A DNA stretch of 64,000 nt from the NCBI RefSeq assembly GCF_007004625.1, contig NZ_VIFV01000007.1:92711-156710 (forward strand). Direction: 5' to 3'. Each line of letters opens with the position of its first letter. The first letter of the stretch is position 1. Shown here one piece after another: positions 53,798 to 62,563 of this stretch. Origin of the DNA: Planococcus salinarum (lineage in GTDB: Bacteria; Bacillota; Bacilli; Bacillales_A; Planococcaceae). A program made the translations under genes and the position numbers. Under the pieces are notes generated by a model. The model saw only the letters and a program-made list of their open reading frames with translations. It did no database searches and was not told where the DNA came from.

Positions 53798-54697
53798 ATG
53801 GAACAACATACGATGTCAGGAAAAACGGCCATTATCACGGGGGCGAACAGCGGACTCGGATTTGAAACGGCTAAAATTTTCGCCGGGCTGGGTGCACGGG
53901 TCATCCTGGCTGTCCGTGATATCGAAAAAGGAAAGATAGCCCAACAGGAAATTAAAGAAGAATCTTCTCAGGCAACTGTCGAAGTCATGAAACTCGACTT
54001 GTCTGACTTGGATAGCGTACGGGCTTTTGCAGAAGGGATCATAAGCCGCTCTGATTCCCTCGATTTGCTTATCAACAATGCGGGCGTTATGACCCCTCCT
54101 TATGCTAAGACGAAAGACGGCTTTGAGCTGCAGTTCGGCAGCAACCATCTCGGACATTTTGCCTTGACCGGCCTGCTCTTGCCATTGCTCCTCCGCACAG
54201 AGAATTCACGGGTGGTAACACTCAGCAGTCTTGCACACCGAAAGGCCGCCATAGACTTTGATAACCTGGACGGCTCAAAGGGCTATAAAGGGATGAAGTT
54301 TTATGGCCAAAGCAAACTGGCGAATTTAATGTTTGCTGCAGAGCTCGATAAGCGATTGAAGCAACACGGCTTATCGACGCTTAGCATTGCTTGCCATCCC
54401 GGGATTTCTGCAACCAATCTTTTTAAATTGGGCAACCGGGAAATGCCCCGAATTTTCAGAGGGCTTATGACCCGCTACTTACAGCCTGCCACGATGGGGG
54501 CACTTCCCACAGTCTATGCCGCCACCGACCCTGGCATAAAAGGCGGCGAATACATCGGGCCGGACGGCAAAGGCCAACGGAGAGGCTCCCCCGCTCTAGA
54601 GGAACCTGATCCGGCAGTGAATGATGAAGCAATCCGCCAGAAGCTCTGGGAAGTTTCAGAGGAGCTGTCCGGCGTAACTTTTGATTTCAGCAAATAA
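53798..54697 (+). CDS. Short-chain dehydrogenase/reductase
   Basis: A 299-aa SDR of the retinol-dehydrogenase/WW-oxidoreductase-like group. The cofactor-binding GANSGLGFETAK (TGxxxGxG) lies at residues 15-26, NNAGVM near 92 and the catalytic YGQSK near 168 (Tyr/Lys), with a Ser in VTLSSLAH near 142. AGGAG lies 8 bases before the ATG. NADPH-dependent carbonyl reduction is inferred. Single gene followed by a terminator. Confidence 0.92.
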   Translation: MEQHTMSGKTAIITGANSGLGFETAKIFAGLGARVILAVRDIEKGKIAQQEIKEESSQATVEVMKLDLSDLDSVRAFAEGIISRSDSLDLLINNAGVMTPPYAKTKDGFELQFGSNHLGHFALTGLLLPLLLRTENSRVVTLSSLAHRKAAIDFDNLDGSKGYKGMKFYGQSKLANLMFAAELDKRLKQHGLSTLSIACHPGISATNLFKLGNREMPRIFRGLMTRYLQPATMGALPTVYAATDPGIKGGEYIGPDGKGQRRGSPALEEPDPAVNDEAIRQKLWEVSEELSGVTFDFSK

Positions 54698-54730
54698 TAC
54701 GTTCAAAGTGAAAATGGTCAATGTAATCAA

Positions 54731-54777
54731 AAAAGCGTATGCGATCTCCTTCCGGGAAATTGCATACGCTTTTCAAA
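54731..54777 (+). terminator. Terminator of the SDR gene
   Basis: A perfect 12-bp stem AAAAGCGTATGC with its complement, followed by T-rich sequence. Confidence 0.85.
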
Positions 54778-54917
54778 TTTTTATCTCCTGTCACTTTTCT
54801 TCCATACTAATAAAAATAGATAGATTACATCTTGCTTGAAACAGGTCGATTAAGGATATAGTAGCTGTACAAGAACTTTTCTTATTTAACACGCGTGATA
54901 CACATTAGGAGGTCTCT

Positions 54918-56450
54918 ATGATGAACCCACAAATCTTAATCGTCGGAGCTGGCCCCACTGGCTTGGCTCTTGCCTATAGCCTGGCGCGTCAAGGCGTGCC
55001 ATTTCGGATCATCGATAAAAGCGCAGGAACCGGCACAGCGTCACGTGCGCTCGCTGTGCATGCGCGCATATTGGAGCAGTACGAGCAACTTGGGCTGGCC
55101 GAACGCAACATCAAGCGGGGACATCCGATTTTGTCGCTGGATATCAGCGACGGCAAAGAAGTGAGAGCCACAGTAAAATTCCATGATTTGGGCAAAGGGC
55201 TGAGCCCGTTTCCGTTTATCTTGAGTTTGCCGCAAGACGAGCACGAAGAAATTCTCGTGGACGAATTACGTAAAATAGGCGTCGAAGTGGAATGGAACAC
55301 CACGTTGGTTTCTTTTGAAGACAAGGGAAAAAGCGTGAACGTCGTACTGCAACAACAAGGACAGCCGGTAGAAAGAGCAGAGTTTGCTTATGTATGCGGA
55401 TGCGACGGGGCCGGCAGCATGGTCCGAAAAGGACTGGGACTCGAATTTCCCGGCGGCACGTATAAGCAATTATTCTTTGTTGCCGATATCGAAACCGAGA
55501 AACCGGCAGACGCCATGGAAAAGATGGACATGTACATGGACGATGACGGTTTTATGCTGTTTATGTCCGTCCGGAACGCCAAAACCAAACGGATCCTCGG
55601 CATTGTGCCGGAGGATTTGAACGAACGCACCGATCTCCAATACAGTGAAATCAGCGATTATATTGAAAATAAAATCCGTGTGACCGCGGCCAAGGTCAAT
55701 TGGTTTTCGACCTACCGCGTCCATAACCGCGTAACCGAGCAATTTGCCAAAGGGCGCATCTTCATCTTGGGCGACGCCGCCCACCTGCACAGCCCGGCCG
55801 GCGGACAAGGCATGAACACCGGCATTGGGGACGCCATCAATCTGGCGTGGAAGCTCGCAGCGGTGATTCAAGGGAAAGGTTCTTCCAGAATATTGAACAC
55901 GTACGAAAAAGAGCGAATCGTCTTTGCGCGCCGGTTGATCGCGACGACCGATACAGCGTTCAAAACGATCATCAACCAAAAACTGCGCGGCACCTTGCTG
56001 CGCCAGTATTTCGTGCCCTATGTCCTGCCGTCGATATTCAAATTTTCCTTCTCCCAAAAAAATGCGTTTAAGATCTTGTCTCAAATCCACATCAATTACC
56101 GCAGCAGTCCCTTGAGCAAGGGCAAAGCCGGCAAAGTCTACGGCGGCATGCGCCTGCCGTGGATCGAAACCGCAAGCGGCGATAATTTCGAACCGCTGCG
56201 CTCAGTCGATTGGCAGATTCATATATACGGCAAAGCGAAGCCCGAGCTGATCGACTTTGCCCGCTCGCAGTCGCTTGAACTCCATGAGTTTGCATGGGAA
56301 GCGAAGATGAAAGACGCAGGATTCAAGCAAGATGCGCTGTACCTGATCCGACCGGACGGGCATGTGGGGCTTGCGAGTGAAAAGCAGTGGCTGCGTGTGT
56401 TGAAAGCGTATTTGGAGGCTTATGGAATTGTGGCTTTTGGAGTGGAGTGA
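54918..56450 (+). CDS. FAD-dependent aromatic monooxygenase
   Basis: A 510-aa flavoprotein hydroxylase of the PheA/TfdB group. It has the Rossmann motif ILIVGAGPTGLALAYSLAR at the N-terminus, CGCDGAGSMVRKGLG near residue 158 (DG motif) and GRIFILGDAAHLHSPAGGQGMNTGIGD near 280 (GD motif binding FAD ribityl and pyrophosphate). A C-terminal thioredoxin-like domain follows. It would insert oxygen into phenolic or quinone-like substrates using NAD(P)H. TTAGGAGGTCTCT precedes the ATG. Single gene; substrate unknown. Confidence 0.9.
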   Translation: MMNPQILIVGAGPTGLALAYSLARQGVPFRIIDKSAGTGTASRALAVHARILEQYEQLGLAERNIKRGHPILSLDISDGKEVRATVKFHDLGKGLSPFPFILSLPQDEHEEILVDELRKIGVEVEWNTTLVSFEDKGKSVNVVLQQQGQPVERAEFAYVCGCDGAGSMVRKGLGLEFPGGTYKQLFFVADIETEKPADAMEKMDMYMDDDGFMLFMSVRNAKTKRILGIVPEDLNERTDLQYSEISDYIENKIRVTAAKVNWFSTYRVHNRVTEQFAKGRIFILGDAAHLHSPAGGQGMNTGIGDAINLAWKLAAVIQGKGSSRILNTYEKERIVFARRLIATTDTAFKTIINQKLRGTLLRQYFVPYVLPSIFKFSFSQKNAFKILSQIHINYRSSPLSKGKAGKVYGGMRLPWIETASGDNFEPLRSVDWQIHIYGKAKPELIDFARSQSLELHEFAWEAKMKDAGFKQDALYLIRPDGHVGLASEKQWLRVLKAYLEAYGIVAFGVE

Positions 56451-56467
56451 GGCAGAAACAGTAAAGG

Positions 56468-56515
56468 AGGCTGGAGGGATGAATCCGTGAGGGAATCATT
56501 CCTCTAGCCTTCTTT
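56468..56515 (+). terminator. Terminator of the monooxygenase gene
   Basis: A long, slightly mismatched stem (AGGCTGGAGGGATGAATCC with its partner) followed by TTCTTT. Confidence 0.75.
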
Positions 56516-56518
56516 CAC

Positions 56519-56746
56519 TTATTCGCCGGACAGTTCAGACCCCTATATTCCGATTTTCGGGCTTTTCAAGCCAAAGAAGAACCTGACCGCAAACGGATCC
56601 GCCTTCCGCACTTTGCAGTCTCCCGAAGATACAGTAGTTGCATAGACTTTTATCAAGACTTCGTCATCTCTCGGGACCGGCTTATCCACTTCCCGGAGTT
56701 CCATAACTTCCGGCGGCCCGTAAGTTTTATGGACGCTGGCCTTCAT
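56519..56746 (-). pseudogene. N-terminal remnant of a zinc-type alcohol/quinone dehydrogenase
   Basis: The N-terminal GroES-like part of a medium-chain NAD(P)-dependent dehydrogenase: KASVHKTYGPPEVMELREVD, then a PVPRDDEVLIKVYATTVSSGDCKVRKADPF segment. It is broken by an in-frame TAG (56545-56543), where relatives have Leu, after which the same frame continues as GSELSGE before a final TAA at 56521-56519. The remaining 250 residues are missing. The start overlaps the DUF4386 stop (TAATG), the usual operon partner of this enzyme. Confidence 0.8.
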
Positions 56747-57495
56747 TAGGAAACTCCTCCTTCCACGCTTGGTTTTAACGGGATTATTTCAGGTATTTTC
56801 TTCCCTTTGAACAACAGCCATATAGCCAATGCCAATTCCCCTATCACTCCCGGCACCGCTACGATCAACAGAAATATCATTTCGTAATCGCTGTAATTGG
56901 AAAGCAGAACCTGTGCAAAATTATCAATCAGGTAACCCAGCCCCGCAAGCATCACCAAAATCCCAATAATTTTGGGCATGAAATTGGATTTGAACACCAA
57001 ATAACCGATGAGCAGCAAATGAAAGCCGATAAACACGAGTCCAATCAACCACCCATTATTAAAGGCATCAATCAGCAGCATAACCTGCGTTTGCAATTGG
57101 CTTGTTTCCATCGCTGCCAAATACATTTCTCCTCTTATCAATTGCAAAACACTTAAAAAATTAAACATGGCTGCCGCAAAAATGGCAGTGTAGATCAGTC
57201 TGAATGCCGCCGCCAGCAAAGCAAGGCTTTTGTTCACTTGTCTTAACAGAATGTACAGCGACCAGGATACGACAACATCCAGAAGAAGTACGATGATGAA
57301 ACCTGCAATTCCAAATCGGAATAACAAGTCATTGGCAAGAAGATTCTGGACAGTTGCTGCTGCATTTCCGGGTACAATCAGGCTTTCAAACACAAAAAAA
57401 TTCACAAATAGAGCGATGATAGCCATTACCAGCAAGCTAAACCCTGTAAGCCGCGCGTAAAAAAGATGTGATTTTTCAGCAATAACGCCTGTCAT
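56746..57495 (-). CDS. DUF4386 membrane protein
   Basis: A 249-aa protein with six membrane helices. The DUF4386 pattern is visible: FYARLTGFSLLVMAIIALFVNFFV at the N-terminus, LLRQVNKSLALLAAAFRLIYTAIFA near residue 85 and GYLIDNFAQVL near 190. GGGAG lies 8 bases before the ATG. It overlaps the dead alcohol dehydrogenase by one base, which suggests they were an operon. Function unknown. Confidence 0.85.
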   Translation of the reverse strand: MTGVIAEKSHLFYARLTGFSLLVMAIIALFVNFFVFESLIVPGNAAATVQNLLANDLLFRFGIAGFIIVLLLDVVVSWSLYILLRQVNKSLALLAAAFRLIYTAIFAAAMFNFLSVLQLIRGEMYLAAMETSQLQTQVMLLIDAFNNGWLIGLVFIGFHLLLIGYLVFKSNFMPKIIGILVMLAGLGYLIDNFAQVLLSNYSDYEMIFLLIVAVPGVIGELALAIWLLFKGKKIPEIIPLKPSVEGGVS

Positions 57496-58034
57496 TTTAA
57501 TTTCTCCCAGTTTTCTTTTTGAATTTCCTGCATTAATGTATTAACTGAAAGCAAACCGCCTTACTTCTTCGAATGAGTCATATCCCGCCCTTCGGCTCCG
57601 AGAATAGTAAGCAGCCTTCACGTTGCCATTTCGGCTGTGTCCAAAAGATCGCCCCTTTCTTTGCTGCTCCAAATTATTCAATACGTTGGAACTGAAAGTG
57701 TTTTTTGTAATTCTCTCAAACACCGGCAACTCCACTATTTTAATCAGAATATTCAGAATTTAACTAGGTTAACAGTACATCTAAAAGGCTTTTTAAGCAA
57801 TTTTAAATAGCTGTTTATCCTCCTGCAGCATGAAAGCGCAAATTCCTTGAGATTCTGATTCCCGGAAAATATCCCAGCTGCGATTCCCTCCAGTCCAGTT
57901 CCCATTCTCCGTATAGTTTTTACAGGTGTATAAACCGAAAAAAACACACCCGCTATGCTGCTGCAGACGGGTGTGGCTAAGTATAAAGTGCCGTGTATTG
58001 TCAAAAGGTCGCGATTTACTGCAGCCTGCAGTAA
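57496..58034. other. Intergenic region
   Basis: Short open frames on the minus strand (57541-57735) have no family match and no good ribosome site. It ends with the hairpin at 57938-57976 (terminator of the amidohydrolase gene) and the GGCTAAGTATAAAGTG tail of the dispersed element. Confidence 0.5.
57938..57976 (-). terminator. Terminator of the amidohydrolase gene
   Basis: Stem CACACCCG/CGGGTGTG with a seven-T run on the minus strand. Related in sequence to the hairpins at 32760, 52518 and 59531. Confidence 0.8.
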
Positions 58035-59150
58035 TTATAATTCTGCCAACCCCATAAACAGCTCCACTCCTGTTTCAATGAGTTCATCACGGAAATCATA
58101 CTCATTTGTATGTGTTTGAGGGTAATCTTCTCCATTGCCAATGTAGAAATAAGCGCCCTTCGTCAATTCGGTATAGTGGCCGTAGTCTTCAGATGTACGC
58201 AAAACTTCTTCCATTTCAACTAATTCCATACCTTTTGCAGCTGCAACCTGGCGGACCTTATCCGAGCTCTCTTTGTGGTTAAACGTTACCGGGAATTCAT
58301 CCGTATATGAAAAGCTTACCGATAATCCGTATCTCTTTGCCTGATCTTCTACAAGGTTTTCAATATTTTTTTGAAGTTCATCCAAATTCTTTTCATGCAA
58401 AGCGCGAATAGTCAGGAGTAACTCCCCTTCACCGGCAGATATACCAAAAGCTTTGCTTCCTACTGAGGCGCCGATAACCGTACAAACAACCGGGCCTTGT
58501 TTCTTCATAGCATTTGTAAATTCAGGAATTGCATTAATGATATTTGCTATAGGAAACGAAGGATTAACCCCCTCGTCAGGGTCACTGGCATGAGCAGGGG
58601 TTCCTTTCATGCTGATTGTCATTCCTTTTGACGCAAATTGCGCAGTGCCATCGATGACGGCCACTGACTTGAACGGTTGGCCACTCATGTTGTGATACCC
58701 AAAAATTTCATCTATGTTCTCTTCCTTTATCAAATCCGCACATTGAATCGCCCCGTCCGCTGTTTCTTCGGCGGGCTGAAAAAGGAAAAAGATGTTCCTG
58801 TCTGCGCCTTTCTGATCGATTTCCAACGCAAAACCGGCAAGTGTGGCTGCATGTCCATCGTGCCCGCATTTATGAGCTTTACCGGGAAATCGGGATCCAT
58901 ATGGCACGTCAATGACTTCGTCCATCGGCAAAGCATCGTAGTCTGCCCGGAAAGCTACGTTCCTTCCGCCTTTTTTTGCTCGATAAGCCGCGTAGAACCA
59001 ATTCCCTTTATCGACAATCTCCAGTTTAGTATTTGATTTCAAAAAATTGATCAGATGCTGTTTTGTCCACTCTTCTTCATTGGACAGTTCCGGATGCTGG
59101 TGCAATTCGTGACGCAATTGTTTTGCTGATTCAAAATTTTTGCTTTCCAC
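58035..59150 (-). CDS. M20-family amidohydrolase
   Basis: A 371-aa metal-dependent amidohydrolase (HipO/N-acyl-amino-acid type). Metal ligands and catalytic residues appear in HKCGHDGHAATLAGFA near residue 92, FLFQPAEETADGA near 122 (Glu-Glu), FGYHNMSG near 150 and the C-terminal THTNEYDFRDE. It probably removes acyl groups from amino acids. GTG 59150 lies 9 bases after AAGGAG. Single gene. Confidence 0.92.
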   Translation of the reverse strand: MESKNFESAKQLRHELHQHPELSNEEEWTKQHLINFLKSNTKLEIVDKGNWFYAAYRAKKGGRNVAFRADYDALPMDEVIDVPYGSRFPGKAHKCGHDGHAATLAGFALEIDQKGADRNIFFLFQPAEETADGAIQCADLIKEENIDEIFGYHNMSGQPFKSVAVIDGTAQFASKGMTISMKGTPAHASDPDEGVNPSFPIANIINAIPEFTNAMKKQGPVVCTVIGASVGSKAFGISAGEGELLLTIRALHEKNLDELQKNIENLVEDQAKRYGLSVSFSYTDEFPVTFNHKESSDKVRQVAAAKGMELVEMEEVLRTSEDYGHYTELTKGAYFYIGNGEDYPQTHTNEYDFRDELIETGVELFMGLAEL

Positions 59151-59769
59151 AAAATCCCACTCCTTGTTATCGACTTTGGTTCCAAGGGTTCCTTGTATTG
59201 CTTCACAGGGAAATTTCGTTCAGGGAATCGGTTTTGCTCATCCAATAAAAGCTTCTGCCTCGGGAGTCTCATGGATCAACGGATTGTTTCTTCCGACCAT
59301 GTCATCCCCTCGTTCCCTCAGCTTTTCTTTAATCCTAGCGGGGTTCAGTGAGCGTGGCAAGAAAAGTAATTCACATTGGCATGCTGCAAATCGGTGTTCG
59401 GCAATTGGTGTTATTATGAAAGGAATGCGCAGGGGCGGAACAGGAGGAAATGAAATCCTCAAGAAAAGCAGTGAGAAATCCATAAACAGAATGCTCAATG
59501 ATGAATCTGGTGATAATGATGAATAACAGAAAAAACCACAACCGACATGCTGAGGCAGTCGGTGTGGCTAAGTAAAGCGTATTGTCAAAATAGTGCAGAG
59601 TTGTTTTCTTTCCGAAAGACGCAATTTCAAGCCGCCACTTGCAGAAAATTCTTAAAGCCTTTGTTCTTAACTTTACAAAATTCAATAAATCCTATTATAA
59701 ACGATGGAAATGTTGTATGATTGTCCTCATCTCTACATTCTAATCAATTGATTTAAAGGGGTCCTGAGC
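59151..59769. other. Intergenic region with possible gene debris and a dispersed element
   Basis: The minus strand at about 59350-59238 reads RSLNPARIKEKLRERGDDMV and ends PLIHETPEAEAFIG-stop, which may be the tail of a lost gene. I cannot name a family. From 59531 to about 59640 lies a hairpin plus the GGCTAAGTAAAGCG and TTTTCTTTCCGAAAGACGC tail. Confidence 0.4.
59531..59568 (-). terminator. Hairpin of the dispersed element
   Basis: CCACAACCGAC/GTCGGTGTGG with TTTTTTC on the minus strand, almost identical to the hairpin at 52518. Confidence 0.65.
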
Positions 59770-60843
59770 TTGAAAATGATGGAACTGAAAATAACTCAAA
59801 ATACGAATCCGAAAGATAAACCGACAAAGGCCCAAATTCCATTCGGGACAATTTTTACAGATCATATGTTTACAATGGATTATGAAGAAGGAAAAGGGTG
59901 GCATGAACCGAAGATTGAACCATACGGACCGATCACCCTTGATCCGGCCGCAATGATTTTTCATTATGGGCAGACAGTTTTTGAGGGGTTGAAAGCTTAC
60001 CGGACAGAAGACAATCGGGTGTTATTGTTTCGACCGGAGAAGAACTTGGAGCGTCTAAACCTTTCAAGCGAGCGCTTGAGCATACCGGCAATCGATGAAG
60101 AAGTCGTGCTTGCGCATTTAACAAAATTGATCGCGCTTGAAAAAGCTTGGGTGCCTTCGACAAAAGGAACGTCTTTATATATTCGTCCGTTCATCATTGC
60201 AACTGAAGCGAACCTTGCAGTAGCACCATCGAAAAGTTATAAATTCATGGTAATCCTGTCTCCAGTAGGCCCTTATTTCCCAGGTGGTCTGAAACCTGTA
60301 ACGATTCACGTGGAAGACCAGTTTACCCGTGCAGTTAAAGGCGGTACAGGGATGGCTAAAACGGCTGGGAATTATTCTTCTGGCTACCAGGCGCAGACAA
60401 ATGCCAAAAAGACAGGCAACGCGGATGTTTTATGGCTGGATGGCGTCGAGAAGAAATACATTGAAGAAGTGGGAAGCATGAATATTTTCTTTAAAATCGA
60501 TGGAGAAGTAATGACCCCGGAATTGAATGGCAGCATTTTAAAAGGAATCACCCGGACATCCATCATCGAGTTGCTTGGAACGTGGGACATCCCGGTTACA
60601 GAAAAGAAAATTTCTGTCCAAGAACTATATCGGGCCTATGAAGAAGGAAAAGTCGAAGAAATTTTCGGTACTGGAACAGCAGCCGTTATTTCACCAGTCG
60701 GCGAACTAAACTGGTTAGGCCGTAATTTACTCGTTAATAACGGTGAAATCGGGGAATTATCCCAAAAAATATACGATACGATTACAGGAATTCAGACAGG
60801 AAAGCTGGAAGATACGCTGGACTGGACTGTAGAAGTAAAATAA
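59770..60843 (+). CDS. ilvE: Branched-chain amino acid aminotransferase
   Basis: A 357-aa class IV PLP aminotransferase interconverting leucine, isoleucine and valine with their 2-oxoacids. Typical segments are IFHYGQTVFEGLKAYR near residue 65, TSLYIRPFIIATE near 138, VKGGTGMAKTAGNYSSGY near 190 (PLP lysine) and WLDGVEKKYIEEVGSMNIFF near 225. TTG 59770 lies 8 bases after AAAGGGG. ATG 59776 is possible. It stands alone, away from ilv/leu biosynthesis genes. Confidence 0.93.
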   Translation: MKMMELKITQNTNPKDKPTKAQIPFGTIFTDHMFTMDYEEGKGWHEPKIEPYGPITLDPAAMIFHYGQTVFEGLKAYRTEDNRVLLFRPEKNLERLNLSSERLSIPAIDEEVVLAHLTKLIALEKAWVPSTKGTSLYIRPFIIATEANLAVAPSKSYKFMVILSPVGPYFPGGLKPVTIHVEDQFTRAVKGGTGMAKTAGNYSSGYQAQTNAKKTGNADVLWLDGVEKKYIEEVGSMNIFFKIDGEVMTPELNGSILKGITRTSIIELLGTWDIPVTEKKISVQELYRAYEEGKVEEIFGTGTAAVISPVGELNWLGRNLLVNNGEIGELSQKIYDTITGIQTGKLEDTLDWTVEVK

Positions 60844-60861
60844 CAGACCAATTAACCCCCG

Positions 60862-61130
60862 GAACTTTTGAACTGAGCCCCATTTTATGGCCAGTTTAAT
60901 AAAGTTACCCTGCAGCCAGACTGCAATCAGATGACTTCGGTATTTTGTGCCGGAGTCTTTTTTTAGATTCCATTGCTTCCGCGTTCCGTTGTAATACTCC
61001 ATGTAATCATCCACCACCCTTTCAATTCATTTTGGCTGCTTTTTTAACAACTCATTTTCCACTTCCAGGTATTTAATGCGTGCTTCCGCTTTGCTTTCTC
61101 TGCAGCAACTTTCATAGACATAGGCAATGC
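60862..61130 (-). mobile_element. IS3-family (IS150-like) insertion sequence remnant
   Basis: The minus strand reads AYVYESCCRESKAEARIKYLEVENELLKKQPK-stop, the typical end of OrfA with its coiled coil. It continues in frame with VDDYMEYYNGTRKQWNLKK...YRSHLIA, the C-terminal end of OrfB. Everything between, including the DDE centre, is deleted. The end near 60867 reads TGAACTGAGCCCCA, like the terminal inverted repeat of IS150-type elements. No matching left end is seen. Confidence 0.7.
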
Positions 61131-61134
61131 CATA

Positions 61135-61176
61135 CAAAAAAGAAAGCCGAAGTCAGCCGTGACTTCCGCTTTCTTC
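61135..61176 (-). terminator. Terminator of the UPF0316 gene
   Basis: A 15-bp stem AGAAAGCCGAAGTCA with two mismatches, and TTTTTTG on the minus strand. Confidence 0.85.
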
Positions 61177-61200
61177 CTGTCTGATGTTTTCCCGGTTCAT

Positions 61201-61740
61201 CTAAACCTCCTGCCGTTTTTTCATGGCTCGGATCCAAAATCCTCCGTAAATCGTCTTGGCATCATATGCGACAACAAATGCATTGGGATCCAGTTCCTTC
61301 ACTGTGCGGTATAATTTCACTTCCTGTTTCTTCGGCATCAGGATTTGCAGCGAGCTCCGTTTTCCTTCATAGCCGTTCGCCTCCCAATCCGTCACGCCAT
61401 ACCCTTTTTCACGCAGTTGGACAGCCAGCCTGCCGGAGTTATCCTGGGAAATGACATTGGCGGTTACATAGCCCAAACTCAATTTATCTTCAATTTTGGA
61501 ACCGACCACAATCCCTGCAGCGAAACCGAATGCATAGGCGAGTAAATTCTGTATATTTGCCAGATTATCCAGCACCAGCCCCAGCCCAAGGATATTAATG
61601 ATGACTTCCAGTATAGACAAAGCAGCAGCCGAATACTGGAACCCTTTCATCGTCAGAATCATTCGGACGGTTGCCAGCGTGACAAAACTCAAACTGATCG
61701 TAAAAATAATCACTACCAATAAAAGAGGATGCATATCCAA
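61201..61740 (-). CDS. UPF0316/DUF2179-type membrane protein
   Basis: A 179-aa protein with three N-terminal membrane helices (LLLVVIIFTISLSFVTLATVRMILTMKG, ALSILEVIINILGLGLVL, LLAYAFGFAAGIVVGSKIEDKL) and a C-terminal cytoplasmic DUF2179 domain (GYGVTDWEANGYEGKRSSLQILMPKK). The pattern fits UPF0316 proteins such as Bacillus YebE. GGGAGG lies 10 bases before TTG 61740. ATG 61734 is the alternative. Function unknown. Confidence 0.82.
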   Translation of the reverse strand: MDMHPLLLVVIIFTISLSFVTLATVRMILTMKGFQYSAAALSILEVIINILGLGLVLDNLANIQNLLAYAFGFAAGIVVGSKIEDKLSLGYVTANVISQDNSGRLAVQLREKGYGVTDWEANGYEGKRSSLQILMPKKQEVKLYRTVKELDPNAFVVAYDAKTIYGGFWIRAMKKRQEV

Positions 61741-61910
61741 AAAATAAAAACCTCCCAAACAAAATTATGAAATATTTTCCTTTTTTATTTTTCTAATATT
61801 ATTTATTTCCCTTTTAAATAACCAATAAACAACTTCCGGCTTTTTTAAGCCTTCCTTCATAAGTGCTTTGACTTTCCTCATTCTATTTGCCAAAGCTTCT
61901 TTCTATTGAA

Positions 61911-61948
61911 AAAGACTGCAGGATAACAACTTTATCCGCAGTCTTTTC
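61911..61948 (-). terminator. Terminator of the MBL-TetR operon
   Basis: A stem AAGACTGC.GGATAA with its complement and TTTTTC on the minus strand. Confidence 0.85.
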
Positions 61949-61962
61949 CATCCATCTCTTTT

Positions 61963-62544
61963 TCATTCCTCTTGCTGCTGAACCCTTGAATGGATGCCTT
62001 CTATAAAAATGTCTATAGCGATAGGGATACTCTTGTCGAGATCAACCGGCAACTGGAAACTGGCTGTCCTTTTCAATGAAGCAAAACCGTGTAATATACT
62101 TCGCAGGCCTCTCACTATATGAATGGCCATTTCTTCTTCCAATTGGTAACTCTGAAGAACTTGCATCACAAGTTTCACAACTGCTTTCTGCACATGCTGC
62201 AGATTTTCATCCGAATGATCCGGGATGCGGTTCGTCGCTTCGTAAAGGCCGGGATGAATTCCGGCAAAGTCAATATAAGCGCGGGAAAGTCCGTGGATTG
62301 CCTCGTCGCCTTTGCTTCCTATGACGGCTGGCAACAGATGGGCATAAAGCTGCTCGGTACCGTATATCGCCAATTGCTGTTTTAACCCTTCCAACCCATC
62401 AAAGTGATTATATAAGGATGGGGATTTAATATTCAATTCTTCAGCCAGTCCATTCAGCGACAGCTGCTCAAGTCCGTTCCGATCAACAAGCTCCGCTGCT
62501 TTTTCAAGAATTATTCTCATATCCAACTTTGTTCTGCCTGCCAT
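61963..62544 (-). CDS. TetR-family transcriptional regulator
   Basis: A 193-aa repressor. The N-terminal helix-turn-helix is AAELVDRNGLEQLSLNGLAEELNIKSPSLYNHFDG (about residues 15-50). The C-terminal ligand domain is of the WHG/TetR_C_33 type (HPGLYEATNRIPD, GLRSILHGFASL). AGGAAGTGGGA precedes the ATG. It is 19 bases after the MBL hydrolase gene in one operon whose promoter carries two perfect palindromes, so it likely autoregulates. Confidence 0.9.
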   Translation of the reverse strand: MAGRTKLDMRIILEKAAELVDRNGLEQLSLNGLAEELNIKSPSLYNHFDGLEGLKQQLAIYGTEQLYAHLLPAVIGSKGDEAIHGLSRAYIDFAGIHPGLYEATNRIPDHSDENLQHVQKAVVKLVMQVLQSYQLEEEMAIHIVRGLRSILHGFASLKRTASFQLPVDLDKSIPIAIDIFIEGIHSRVQQQEE

Positions 62545-62563
62545 TTTCCCACTTCCTAATTCG

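Noticed and set aside
57541..57735. 64-aa minus-strand protein
   Set aside because: It is rich in Arg/Ser with no family match, and other frames over the same stretch look equally plausible. Treated as intergenic.
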